Assembly (NCBI RefSeq): GCF_015353075.1
Contig: NZ_CP064188.1
Span: 1,488,001-1,552,000 of the forward strand
From: Rhizobium sp. 007
GTDB lineage: Bacteria > Pseudomonadota > Alphaproteobacteria > Rhizobiales > Rhizobiaceae
DNA: 64,000 bases
Reading direction: 5' to 3'
Shown here: one piece after another, positions 55,972 to 64,000 of the stretch
How positions within the stretch are numbered: position 1 is the first letter of the stretch
Layout of the letters: each line of letters opens with the position of its first letter
Notes under the pieces: generated by a model
What the model was told of the DNA's origin: nothing
The model's database searches: none
Seen by the model: the letters and a program-made list of their open reading frames with translations, nothing else
Translations under genes and position numbers: made by a program

Positions 55972-55998
55972 CATATCTTGAGTCATAGACTCAAGATA
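55972..55998. promoter_or_regulatory. Perfect 27-base palindrome containing TGA-N9-TCA (RirA-type iron-responsive operator)
   Basis: Twelve-base arms (ATATCTTGAGTC at 55972-55983, exact complement at 55987-55998) around the centre ATA. The core is TGA (55978-55980), nine bases, TCA (55990-55992), which is the published IRO-box pattern for RirA, the Rrf2-family iron regulator of Rhizobiaceae. It overlaps the predicted transcription start, so iron-replete repression is expected. Binding by another dimeric regulator is the alternative. Confidence 0.7.
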
Positions 55999-56037
55999 TA
56001 AAATGCGATGCAAAAAGCGAGCATGAGGCCGGACCGC

Positions 56038-56469
56038 ATGGAATATTGCCTTCTCTCCCCAGCACGATTGATCCCAACAGAAGAGGTGAATTTCGACAGA
56101 GTCGACGCATTACAAGCCAAAATCCTGAAAGCAGGTGCATGGACCGCGCCAATAACGGCAGAAAAAGATGCCCTGTTCGTCATGGACGGCCATCACCGAC
56201 TGACGGTTGCACATCGCCTAAAGCTCGCCAAGATACCCGTGGTCCTTCTCGACTACAATTCAGTGCGGGTGGAAAGTTGGCGCCCGGGTGAGGAGATCAC
56301 CCCTGCGGAAATCTTCGAAATGGCGCGCAGCGGCCGCAAGTTTCCCTACAAAACAACACGGCACATCTTTGCCCAGGGCGTGCCGACATGCGATGTCCCT
56401 CTTGAGCTTTTGTGCAAGCCCGCTTCGTCAGAAATGGCGCCTCTACGCGCTTCCGGGGCGCTGTCATGA
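56038..56469 (+). CDS. SbnI-like ParB-domain protein (putative free-serine kinase of siderophore pathway)
   Basis: About 143 residues. The N-terminal ParB/Srx-like fold is indicated by the acidic [16 protein letters not shown] loop and the block [20 protein letters not shown], where the DGHHR motif is the usual ATP-contacting region. In staphyloferrin B biosynthesis the similar SbnI phosphorylates free serine to O-phosphoserine for SbnA. Here it heads an operon with an SbnA-like gene, so the same role is proposed; DNA binding is the older alternative. ATGs at 56008 and 56023 are also possible; GAGG nine bases before 56038 favours that start. Its stop overlaps the next ATG (ATGA). Confidence 0.75.
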   Translation: MEYCLLSPARLIPTEEVNFDRVDALQAKILKAGAWTAPITAEKDALFVMDGHHRLTVAHRLKLAKIPVVLLDYNSVRVESWRPGEEITPAEIFEMARSGRKFPYKTTRHIFAQGVPTCDVPLELLCKPASSEMAPLRASGALS

Positions 56470-57839
56470 CGTTGCATTGCCACAAGATCGACTCTGACCT
56501 GCCGCCGATTTTACGATCGGCGACTGCAGACCTTCTCACCCGGCACGATCCTCTTCTTCTCGACTGGGTTGCCCGTTTCGGCTCACCGCTCAATTTGGTC
56601 TGGCCGGACGCGTTGCAGGACAACTTTGCGGCGTTAAGAACCGTGCTGACGGAGGGCGGCGTCGAGCATGCGATCTATTATGGAGTGAAAGTCAACAAAT
56701 CGCCCGGCCTCATGCAGGCGGCGCTCAGCTCAGGCGCTGGACTCGACGTCTCCAGTCTTTATGAACTTCGCGACGCAAGGCGGCTTGGGGCCAATGGCAC
56801 CAGGCTCGTGGCGACCGGGCCGGCGAAAACGGGCGCATTCCATCAAGAGCTCATTGATTGCAACGCGCTGATATCGGTGGACTCGCCCGAGGAGCTGGAA
56901 GAACTGGTCGTTCGCTTGCCGGCACATGCCAGTCCGCACCCGATCCTCCTGCGGCTTCGGCCGAGGGATCAGAGCAAGAGCCGTTTCGGCATGCCGGCGG
57001 AGACCGTCATTCCTTGCCTTGCCCGTATTGCACGGGAAAGCAGATTGCGCTTCGACGGGCTACATTTCCATCTCAGCGGATATGGCTGGGAGACCCGCTT
57101 GGCAGCACTGAACGAGGCCGCTGAACTCATTGCCGAAGCGCGGGCCATGAGACTTTCTCCGCGCATGATCGACATCGGTGGGGGCTTGCCAGTTCAATAC
57201 GTCGATCAGTTGAAGTATCAGGCGCATATCGCAGCCCAGACGCCTGAGGACTATCGTACCGGAAAAATACCGGGCTCGTTCTATCCCTACGGCAGCGCTC
57301 TCGCAGCGCCGGATTGGCTGCGCCGCCTCTTGCAGGCTGAGATGAGCGAAGGCCGCAGCGTCGCGACCTATTTTAGGCAGGAGCAGCTCGTTCTGGCAAT
57401 GGAGCCGGGTCGCGCCTTGGCGGACCAGGCGGCCATTACGGTCGTTCGGGTAACGCGCGTGAAATCCCTCGATGCGGGCACGTACGTCATCTTCGTTGAA
57501 GGCAGCAGCTTCAGCGCCTGCGAAACCTGGTTTGCCTCCGAGTTTCTGGTCGATCCGATTCTCGTGCCAGCCGCCAGACCACTCTCCGTGTCTTCCCCAA
57601 TCCGGGCCTATCTCGCCGGACATAGTTGTCTCGACGAGGACGTTCTCAGCAACAGGTGGCTGACCTTCCCCGTCACCCCGCAAGCCGGAGACCTCCTGGT
57701 CTTCGCCAATACTGGCGGTTACCAGATGGATCTTCTCGAAAACGAATTCCACCGCCACCCGATGCCCGCCCGCCTATGCGTCGTCGGGGACGCTAAAGGG
57801 CATCCCATCCTCATTCCCGACGCAGACGAAGAGGTTTAA
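56466..57839 (+). CDS. Y4yA-family PLP-dependent decarboxylase (fold type III)
   Basis: The 457-residue enzyme of the diaminopimelate/ornithine decarboxylase group has the PLP lysine at 75 ([11 protein letters not shown]). Further blocks are [44 protein letters not shown] and a C-terminal region with [21 protein letters not shown]4yA is an NCBI-named family first seen on the NGR234 symbiotic plasmid. In SbnH-type roles it decarboxylates a siderophore precursor; here it could convert an amino-carboxyethyl intermediate to its ethylenediamine form. Overlaps the preceding gene by four bases, and the next ATG directly abuts its TAA. Confidence 0.87.
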   Translation: MTLHCHKIDSDLPPILRSATADLLTRHDPLLLDWVARFGSPLNLVWPDALQDNFAALRTVLTEGGVEHAIYYGVKVNKSPGLMQAALSSGAGLDVSSLYELRDARRLGANGTRLVATGPAKTGAFHQELIDCNALISVDSPEELEELVVRLPAHASPHPILLRLRPRDQSKSRFGMPAETVIPCLARIARESRLRFDGLHFHLSGYGWETRLAALNEAAELIAEARAMRLSPRMIDIGGGLPVQYVDQLKYQAHIAAQTPEDYRTGKIPGSFYPYGSALAAPDWLRRLLQAEMSEGRSVATYFRQEQLVLAMEPGRALADQAAITVVRVTRVKSLDAGTYVIFVEGSSFSACETWFASEFLVDPILVPAARPLSVSSPIRAYLAGHSCLDEDVLSNRWLTFPVTPQAGDLLVFANTGGYQMDLLENEFHRHPMPARLCVVGDAKGHPILIPDADEEV

Positions 57840-58850
57840 ATGCTGCACACGACCGTAACGCAATTGATCGGCCAAACTCCGGTAATGTCGATTGACGTGC
57901 CGAGCCGCGAAGCCGTCTTGGTATTGAAGATAGAGAAGAACAATCCCGGCGGCTCGATGAAGGACCGCATGGCACGCAGCATGGTTGTCGCCGCTCTCGA
58001 AGATGGGCGCCTCGCGCCGGGAGGCACCATCGTCGAATCATCCTCCGGCAATACTGGCACCGGCCTTGCGCTCGCTGCACTGGAGTTCGGGCTGCGCTTT
58101 ATCGCAGTGGTGGACCATCATGCGGCACCCGACAAGGTCCGCATGATGCGGGCGCTCGGCGCCGAGATCCGCTACGTCGAAGGCGATTTTCGCGAGGACG
58201 AAGTTGCCGTCGTCGAGCGACAAAGGCTGGCCGCACAGCTAGGAGCCCAGCTTCCAGGCGCGTTGTTCATGAACCAATCCGATAATCCGGCAAATCCGGA
58301 AGGCTATGCCGGTCTCGTCGACGAGTTGCTGACCCAACTCCCGGACGGCATTGATGCCTTTGTCGGTTGCGTCGGGACAGGCGGCTCTATGACTGGGATC
58401 TCCCAGCGCCTCAAGCGCCACAACCCGGCCGTGCGCACGATCGCGGTCGAGCCGGCAGGATCGATTGTCTTCGGCAAGCCTGGGCATCCCTACTATCAAT
58501 CCGGAACGGGAACGCCGGCAGGTGACGAGGTCGGTAAAGTGCTGGACTATGGCTGCATTGACGAGGGCGTCCAGGTGACGGACACCCAAGCCTTCGAGAC
58601 GGCGCGCTACATCGCACGCAGCAAAGGACTGCTGGTGGGCGGTTCAACGGGCGGCGCCATCTACAAGGCGCTGGAGCTTATCGCCGCCGGCAAGCTGACA
58701 GGCACGGTCGTGACGACGGTCGCGGATGGCGGAGAGAAATATCTGGGTTCGATTTTCGACGACGAATGGATGGCAAAGCGCCGCCTTCTCGACCCGGCAA
58801 TCGCCGTCCAGCTGGATGGCTGGCTCTCCGGACGGGCGCGCGCAGCATGA
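57840..58850 (+). CDS. SbnA-like PLP-dependent synthase (cysteine synthase family)
   Basis: The 336-residue fold-type II PLP enzyme has the internal aldimine lysine at 41 (NNPGGSMKDRMARS), the substrate loop ESSSGNTGTGLAL and the phosphate-binding loop GCVGTGGSMTGI. It is related to SbnA, which joins O-phosphoserine and glutamate to give N-(2-amino-2-carboxyethyl)-glutamate, and to y4xP of NGR234. The preceding SbnI-like gene would supply O-phosphoserine. If lysine replaces glutamate as nucleophile, the product fits rhizobactin assembly. Starts right at the previous stop (TAAATG) and overlaps the next gene by four bases. Confidence 0.88.
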   Translation: MLHTTVTQLIGQTPVMSIDVPSREAVLVLKIEKNNPGGSMKDRMARSMVVAALEDGRLAPGGTIVESSSGNTGTGLALAALEFGLRFIAVVDHHAAPDKVRMMRALGAEIRYVEGDFREDEVAVVERQRLAAQLGAQLPGALFMNQSDNPANPEGYAGLVDELLTQLPDGIDAFVGCVGTGGSMTGISQRLKRHNPAVRTIAVEPAGSIVFGKPGHPYYQSGTGTPAGDEVGKVLDYGCIDEGVQVTDTQAFETARYIARSKGLLVGGSTGGAIYKALELIAAGKLTGTVVTTVADGGEKYLGSIFDDEWMAKRRLLDPAIAVQLDGWLSGRARAA

Positions 58851-59986
58851 AGGTGACCATTTGTGGCGCTGGCCGCACTGGCCACTTGAACGCGGTTCTT
58901 TTCAAGCAGGTTCCAGGCATTGAGGTTTCTGTCCTGACCACCTCCAACACGGTCGCCGGGCGATGGGCAAGTGGCGACGATCTCTGGCAAGCACAGACCC
59001 GGGACGATCACATCTTGAGCGCCAGGCCCGACCATGTCGGAACCGATCCTGCCAAGGCGCTTGAGAATGCCGATATGGTCGTCATCACGCAGCCAGCCCA
59101 GGCGAGACCGGCACTCTTGCATCGAATCGCGCCGCATTTGCCTCGGGATAAGAGCGTGTATGTCGGAGCAATTCCCGGCTTTTGTGGCTTCGATTGGCTC
59201 GCGGCAAAAGCGCTTTCAGGATGCGAGAATGTAGTGATCTGGGGCATGAAGGACGTGCCCCACATCGCCTTCGACCTGGTCGCGGGGCAGAAGGTGCGAA
59301 TGGGTGGGGCCAAAGCAGAACTCTTTGTCGCTCTTCATCGTCGCGAAAGCGCTGCCAGCGGCGCCGGACTCACGGCAATGTTGAATCGCCTCTACGTGGC
59401 GCCCGTCACCCTTTTGCGAGACTACCTTGAGATCACTTTGACGCCGGGCAACGCACTGATGCATCCCGCCATCCTTTACACTCTCATCGGCCCTGGCGCA
59501 CCCTTCGAGAACAGGCCATTCAACGAACCCCTGTGCTGGTGGAGCGATTGCCCTCAAGCAGGCGCCGAGCTCCTGGAAGCTTGCGACGCGGAGAATCAAG
59601 CGATCCGGCAAGCGAGTGAGGCGCGTCTCAGCATTGATTTGAGTTCCGTAAAGCCGCTTCAGCAGGAACTCGTGGAGGCCTATGGGAACCAGATCGCGGA
59701 CGACCGGACTCTGTACACGCTTCTGCGCACAAATCGCGCCTATGCGGGCATCCGTGCGCCCCTCGTTGCCAACCCATACGGTCCGGGACTCATCGTCGAT
59801 CGCGAAAGCCGCGCCTTCCATGAGGATATCGCCTTCGGACAGGCCCTGCTCGTCACAATGGCGGAACGGCTCAATGTGGCGGTTCCCGCCATTGCCAAAA
59901 CCTATCAATGGGCGCGCGACTATCATGGCGGATTGGCCGACGGAGCGCTCGACTATGTACCATCTGACTGGCCGGAGGCAGCTTAA
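58847..59986 (+). CDS. Opine dehydrogenase-like NAD(P) oxidoreductase
   Basis: The 379-residue protein has an N-terminal Rossmann fold (KVTICGAGRTGHLNAVLFKQ, dinucleotide motif at 7-12) and an octopine/nopaline dehydrogenase C-terminal domain, recognised by NALMHPAILYTLIG with the catalytic-type His. Such enzymes reductively condense an amino group with a 2-keto acid (commonly pyruvate or 2-oxoglutarate). In a siderophore operon it could add a carboxyethyl group from pyruvate. Run in reverse, it could open an amino-carboxyethyl-glutamate to diaminopropionate, the job of SbnB. No SbnB homologue is present in the window. ATGA overlap with the SbnA-like gene. Confidence 0.85.
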   Translation: MKVTICGAGRTGHLNAVLFKQVPGIEVSVLTTSNTVAGRWASGDDLWQAQTRDDHILSARPDHVGTDPAKALENADMVVITQPAQARPALLHRIAPHLPRDKSVYVGAIPGFCGFDWLAAKALSGCENVVIWGMKDVPHIAFDLVAGQKVRMGGAKAELFVALHRRESAASGAGLTAMLNRLYVAPVTLLRDYLEITLTPGNALMHPAILYTLIGPGAPFENRPFNEPLCWWSDCPQAGAELLEACDAENQAIRQASEARLSIDLSSVKPLQQELVEAYGNQIADDRTLYTLLRTNRAYAGIRAPLVANPYGPGLIVDRESRAFHEDIAFGQALLVTMAERLNVAVPAIAKTYQWARDYHGGLADGALDYVPSDWPEAA

Positions 59987-61872
59987 TGGACGAGAAAATT
60001 TCTTCTGCAACAGATCAAATTGCGACAGGTGAGACAGAGCTTCTGGAGAAGGCGGCGTGCAATGCGATCAGCCGCCTGGTCCGCTGCCTGTTCGCGGAAC
60101 GTCTGTTGGATCCGAATGCATTGTTGTGGGCTCATGACGGCAGGCAGGCTTGGTTTCCCCTTTGGGTTTCGCGGCGTGTGCTGCACTTTACCGACCTGTA
60201 CCTTGCGCCGGCCGGAACATTGCAAAATCGCGGGCAAATCGAAGTGCTGGACGGAACAGGCATCCGATACAGGATCGATGGTCCCGCCGCCCTGATGCGG
60301 GAGGTTGCGCCGTCTCTCGCGCTTACGCCTGCGCCCGACGGACTAGAGCACCTGCTCCGCGACGTAGACGATAGCATGCGCAACGACGTTCTCGCACGGC
60401 GCCATCGGGAACGCTGGAGCGCCGAACTACGCCAGAAAATCGCTGAGGCCGATGCATCAGGCTTCCTTGCCTATCTCGAAGGAAACCTGCCCCCGCACTT
60501 GGCTGCCATGACCCTCGACCAATGGGGTGCGCTTGAGGGCCACCCCTTCTATCCGACATGGAAGGCAAAGCCCGGCCTGCCGCCCGAAGACGTTATTGCA
60601 CTATCACCGGAGTTCGGCGCCCGTGTGCGGCTTCGCATTGCCGCGTTGCGCAACGACTGGGCCTATGTGGAGAAGATGCCGCATGTGGAAAGCTATTCGG
60701 GATGGTTTTCGAAGAACTTCCCCGACCTCTGGCAGCACTGGACCGATGGCCTGAGAGAGCGCGGGAAACTACCCGAAGACTGGCTTCCTTTCCCTGTCCA
60801 CGCATGGCACCTGAAGAATTTTGTGCATCGCGAATTCGCGCCCGAGATCTCGGCGGGTGTTTTCGACCCGGAAGGCCCGGAGATCGTCACGCTGGCGTCC
60901 ATGTCGTTCCGCACGATGCTGCCGGAGACAGAGGCACCGAGACCTTTCATCAAGCTGCCGGTAGCAATCTGGATGACGAGCGAGCAGCGCACGCTGCAGG
61001 CCAAATCGATCCATATGGGGCCTCGCCTCAGCGCGCTGATTTCCGACATTCTGTCGAAGGAGGAAGATCTCAAAAATGAGCTGGAGATTTTCACCGAAGA
61101 GCTGGGCGCCATTCTGCATCATCCGGACACGGGCGACGAGCATCCCGGCCGTTTCCTGTCGGTGGTCTATCGCAGCACCGGTGCCTTGGCACGCGGCGAT
61201 GGCATGTTGCCCGTAACCGTCGCGGCGCTGCTGACGGCAAGCCCGCTGGACGGCAACCCTCTCATCTGCGAGCTCATCGCCAGAAATGGCAACGAGAGCG
61301 AGGCGGCGGTTGCCGCATTCTTCCGCGCCTATGCGCGCACCGTCGTCCGGCCGGCGCTCGCCATGTACCTTCTCTACGGAATTGCTTTCGAGGCGCATCA
61401 GCAAAATAGTACGATTCTCTTCGACGATCGCGGCCAGCCGCGGAAACTGCTGATCCGCGACTTCGGCGACGGCCGCAGTTTCGTGCCACTCTTCAAGGAG
61501 CGCGGTTACGCGCTGCAGCCGTTCAGCCGCAAGGGGATTCTGCCGACGACGTTCGACGACGACATCAGTCTCGTCCGCTCCTTCGTCATCGATGCCTGCT
61601 TTGTCTGCCACCTTCATGAGATCGCCCTTTGCCTCACCGAGCACTATAAGCTTTCCGCCGACCGTCTGTGGCGCATCCTGCGGGAGGAGACAGAAGAGGC
61701 GTTCCAGACGCTGCGGCCCCGGATGCTGTCTGATGCGTTCTGGCTTGCGGAGCGCGAAGCTTTTCTTGAACTGCCTTGGCCGACCCGTTCGGTTCTGCGG
61801 ATGCATCTGGAACGCTATCGCGACTATCGGCTCGAACACCAATTGCCCAACCCGCTGGTGGGGGCGCAATGA
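59986..61872 (+). CDS. NRPS-independent siderophore (NIS) synthetase, IucA/IucC family
   Basis: The 628-residue enzyme of the IucA/IucC superfamily activates a carboxylic acid with ATP and forms an amide with an amine. Family marks: [35 protein letters not shown] (ATP-binding SxR-type block), EAHQQN (469-474) and RDFGDG (491-496). Length is typical. Being the only NIS enzyme in the operon, one condensation is expected, as in rhizobactin (one hydroxy-acid amide), in contrast to three synthetases for staphyloferrin B. Its ATG overlaps the previous stop by one base (TAATG). Confidence 0.92.
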   Translation: MDEKISSATDQIATGETELLEKAACNAISRLVRCLFAERLLDPNALLWAHDGRQAWFPLWVSRRVLHFTDLYLAPAGTLQNRGQIEVLDGTGIRYRIDGPAALMREVAPSLALTPAPDGLEHLLRDVDDSMRNDVLARRHRERWSAELRQKIAEADASGFLAYLEGNLPPHLAAMTLDQWGALEGHPFYPTWKAKPGLPPEDVIALSPEFGARVRLRIAALRNDWAYVEKMPHVESYSGWFSKNFPDLWQHWTDGLRERGKLPEDWLPFPVHAWHLKNFVHREFAPEISAGVFDPEGPEIVTLASMSFRTMLPETEAPRPFIKLPVAIWMTSEQRTLQAKSIHMGPRLSALISDILSKEEDLKNELEIFTEELGAILHHPDTGDEHPGRFLSVVYRSTGALARGDGMLPVTVAALLTASPLDGNPLICELIARNGNESEAAVAAFFRAYARTVVRPALAMYLLYGIAFEAHQQNSTILFDDRGQPRKLLIRDFGDGRSFVPLFKERGYALQPFSRKGILPTTFDDDISLVRSFVIDACFVCHLHEIALCLTEHYKLSADRLWRILREETEEAFQTLRPRMLSDAFWLAEREAFLELPWPTRSVLRMHLERYRDYRLEHQLPNPLVGAQ

Positions 61873-63098
61873 CCAGTGCAGTCGCCGTCCTGCGCGGCTT
61901 CGGACCTGTCTTCGCGCTGCTGTTCGGCCTGCAATTCATTTCCATGGGCGCCATGGAAATGAGCGGCCCCTTCTGGCCGATCCAGATCAAGGCGTTGAGC
62001 ACTTCCGGAAGCATGTTCGGTCTCGCCGGAATCGGCGTCTATGTATGTCCGATGCTCGGCGTATCGCTGACGAGCGCCTTTTGGGGGCGCATGGGCGACC
62101 GCTACGGCAATCGGCTGATGATGGTCCGCGCCTTGGCGGGCCTGGCGGTCACGCAACTACTTGTCGCCTTTGCGAACGACGTGTGGACCATTCTGGCTCT
62201 GCGCTTCCTGCAGGGGGCGTGCGCCGGCTATATCGCCCCGTCCCAGGCCTATAGCGTGCAGGTCACAGGCGGGCGCGATCGCGCGCGTCTCTTCGCCTGG
62301 CTCCAGGTGGCAACCAATGTCGGCTCTCTTGGTGGCGCCTTCCTGGGTGGCCTTATCCTTGATGCCTTGCCGTTCGCGGCCGTCAATCTCACCGCCGGCG
62401 TGATCTGTGCGCTCTGCGCCATTGTTGCCTGGGGTAGCTTGCCGGTACCGCCAGGAGGTGCGGGCTTCAAGGGTCCGGCAAAGCGGAGCACGGCGGGTCT
62501 TGCGCCATCGGCCGGCTTATCCGTGCCCGGACTCCTGGCACTGATGGGGATACTGCTGACAAGCAGGATGGTCCTGCAGGTCCCGTTTTCGCTCTTCATG
62601 TCGGAGGTCTACAGCGCTCATCATTGGATCACCGGCTTAAGCTACGGGCTCATGGCGCTCGGTTTCGTGGTCACCGCGCCCCTATGGGCACGGCTCTTCG
62701 AGGATCGCGCGCCGTCCTTTGTACTCGGATGGAGCGTGTTGATCGCAGCCGGCTGCCTCGCGGTCACCGGTTTTGCCGGCTCGACCCGTGCCATCGGCCT
62801 TTTCGCTGCGCTCTATTTCGCTTGGGGCGCGCTCCTTGGAGGAACGACGCCGGTGCTGCTGTCCCTCGTTTCGGCAGCCACGCAAAGCGACCGGCAGGGA
62901 TCGGTCCTGGGGCTCGCGCAGAGCTGCCAGCAGATTGCTTCGGTCGTCGGGATCATCGCCGGCGTTGTTGCCACGCAACGGTACGGTCTCGAAATCGCAT
63001 TCCCGCTCGTTGCGAGCCTTTATGGCCTATCTTTTTTAGTGGCGCTTGGCCTATGGCTCAAATCGCGCCCGTCATCCGACAAAGGAGAATTATCGTGA
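61869..63098 (+). CDS. MFS transporter, likely siderophore exporter
   Basis: The 409-residue, 12-helix major facilitator protein of the drug-H+ antiporter type has [14 protein letters not shown] (motif A) and [16 protein letters not shown]. The open frame extends upstream within the NIS gene, but ATG 61869 overlaps its stop (ATGA), so it is coupled. In NIS operons such MFS proteins usually secrete the finished siderophore; here y4xM on the NGR234 plasmid is the analogous gene. Import of the ferric complex would instead use the adjacent binding protein. Confidence 0.87.
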   Translation: MTSAVAVLRGFGPVFALLFGLQFISMGAMEMSGPFWPIQIKALSTSGSMFGLAGIGVYVCPMLGVSLTSAFWGRMGDRYGNRLMMVRALAGLAVTQLLVAFANDVWTILALRFLQGACAGYIAPSQAYSVQVTGGRDRARLFAWLQVATNVGSLGGAFLGGLILDALPFAAVNLTAGVICALCAIVAWGSLPVPPGGAGFKGPAKRSTAGLAPSAGLSVPGLLALMGILLTSRMVLQVPFSLFMSEVYSAHHWITGLSYGLMALGFVVTAPLWARLFEDRAPSFVLGWSVLIAAGCLAVTGFAGSTRAIGLFAALYFAWGALLGGTTPVLLSLVSAATQSDRQGSVLGLAQSCQQIASVVGIIAGVVATQRYGLEIAFPLVASLYGLSFLVALGLWLKSRPSSDKGELS

Positions 63099-64000
63099 GG
63101 AGAGACCGTTCGGCCTTGCGTGCCGTGATCGCGGCTTTTGTGTTGATTGCAATGGGCCCGGCGATCATATTCGCCGGCGAACAGGCAACGCAAGCACCGA
63201 TCACTGTCACCGACATCGCCGGCCGTGAGGTGACAGTGAACGCGCCGGTCAAGCGGATTCTCCTTGGAGAGGGGCGGCAGCTTTATCTCATCGCCTCGCT
63301 CGACAAGGAAGACCCGTTGGCCCGCGTCGTCGGATGGCGCAACGATCTGGTCGAGGCCGATCCCGCCACCTACGCCCAGTATCTCGACGCCTTTCCCCAA
63401 CTGGCGAAGCTTCCGGCCTTCGCAGGAAAGGAGAATGGGCTGATCGACATCGAATCGACCATCGTCCAGAAGCCCGATGTGGTCCTGCTCAATCTCGAAG
63501 CGATGAGGGCCAATCAGGACGTCAACTATATCGAGAGGCTGGCGGAGCTGAAGATTCCGGTGCTCTATATCGACTTCCGTCATGCCCCGCTGAAGAACAC
63601 CGAACCGACCATTCGCCTCCTTGGCAAGATCATGGCGCGCGATACGCGTGCGGAAGAGATTATCGCTTTCCGGCATCAGGCCATGTCCCGCGTGACTGAT
63701 GTGCTCGCCCGTGCCAAGCCGCAACGCCCGAGCGTGTTCGTCGAACGGATCGGCGGGTATGCCGATGATTGCTGCCTGTCATTTGGTGCGGAAAACTTCG
63801 GCAAATATGTCGAACTTGCCGGCGGCCACAATATCGGCAGCGACTTGCTTCCCTCCACCTTCGGACAGATCAACCCCGAGCAGGTGATCGCCGCCGATCC
63901 TGAGCAGGTGGTGGTTACCAGCGCCGACTGGGAAGCCTATGTCCCAGGTGGCAAGTGGATCCAGCTTGGCCCGGGCGCCGATCCCGAGGTGACCCGCAAG
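63095..64000 (+). CDS. Periplasmic ferric-siderophore-type substrate-binding protein (partial, 3' end outside window)
   Basis: Open from GTG 63095 (overlapping the MFS stop as GTGA, with AAAGGAGAA upstream) for at least 302 codons. A signal peptide ([20 protein letters not shown]) is followed by the FecB/FhuD-like binding-protein fold: [54 protein letters not shown]. These proteins deliver ferric siderophores or haem to an ABC importer, whose permease and ATPase genes would be expected beyond 64000. Two neighbouring cysteines (YADDCCLSF) are unusual for the family and could form a disulphide or contact metal. Confidence 0.88.
   Translation, partial: MRRDRSALRAVIAAFVLIAMGPAIIFAGEQATQAPITVTDIAGREVTVNAPVKRILLGEGRQLYLIASLDKEDPLARVVGWRNDLVEADPATYAQYLDAFPQLAKLPAFAGKENGLIDIESTIVQKPDVVLLNLEAMRANQDVNYIERLAELKIPVLYIDFRHAPLKNTEPTIRLLGKIMARDTRAEEIIAFRHQAMSRVTDVLARAKPQRPSVFVERIGGYADDCCLSFGAENFGKYVELAGGHNIGSDLLPSTFGQINPEQVIAADPEQVVVTSADWEAYVPGGKWIQLGPGADPEVTRK

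Overview
The window looks like an accessory region (plasmid, chromid or genomic island) of a Rhizobiaceae alphaproteobacterium, most likely Rhizobium, Agrobacterium or Sinorhizobium. The reasons are high-GC alphaproteobacterial codon use, rhizobial small protein families (DUF6481, DUF1194, DUF2934, DUF3175), a duplicated Ku/LigD repair locus, a ugp-type transporter, a RirA-type iron box, and an operon whose members resemble the y4yA/y4xP/y4xO/y4xN/y4xM series named on the NGR234 symbiotic plasmid (family memory, not a search). I see no rRNA, tRNA, CRISPR array, complete transposon or core housekeeping cluster. At least six gene relics are present, which fits a fast-turnover region.

Layout. 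1-9.3 kb: small stress and hypothetical genes (YihY-family membrane protein cut by the window edge, DUF883-like protein, vWA-like DUF1194 protein, diguanylate cyclase, fatty-acid desaturase, two cold-shock proteins). 9.7-16.7 kb: a DHA2 drug exporter, then a minus-strand set of acyltransferase, family-2 glycosyltransferase and ABC exporter that looks like a small surface-glycan module. 17.4-22.8 kb: a complete ugpBAEC-like ABC importer with a TIM-barrel sugar-phosphate isomerase/epimerase. 23-26 kb: DUF2905, DUF899 and an MHS-family transporter. 26.7-32 kb: glutathione-dependent formaldehyde detoxification (gfa, class III alcohol dehydrogenase) beside a broken methanol-oxidation-type cytochrome c and a nitrate/sulfonate-type ABC importer. 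32.5-35.9 kb: a periplasmic molybdenum hydroxylase (IorAB-like) with a dedicated cytochrome c. 36-41.3 kb: a frameshifted methyltransferase, an endonuclease/exonuclease/phosphatase protein, a cardiolipin-synthase-like phospholipase D and TreZ. 41.4-52.5 kb: a stress and DNA-repair neighbourhood with UdgX, two tiny membrane proteins, a PAS-GAF hybrid histidine kinase, two Ku genes, a LigD gene with a large internal deletion, and glutathione-independent formaldehyde dehydrogenase. 53-55.8 kb: two cell-wall proteins (DUF882, L,D-transpeptidase lipoprotein).

56-64 kb is the highlight: a tightly overlapping operon behind a consensus-like promoter and a perfect 12+3+12 palindrome that contains TGA-N9-TCA. 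It encodes an SbnI-like ParB-domain protein, a Y4yA-type PLP decarboxylase, an SbnA-like PLP synthase, an opine dehydrogenase, a single IucA/IucC (NIS) synthetase, an MFS transporter and a ferric-siderophore-type binding protein that runs off the window. The enzyme set matches, step for step, what would be needed to build rhizobactin: an ethylenediamine bridge on lysine, an opine-type carboxyethyl group and one hydroxy-acid amide. I propose it as the rhizobactin or a rhizobactin-like pathway. That assignment is inference.
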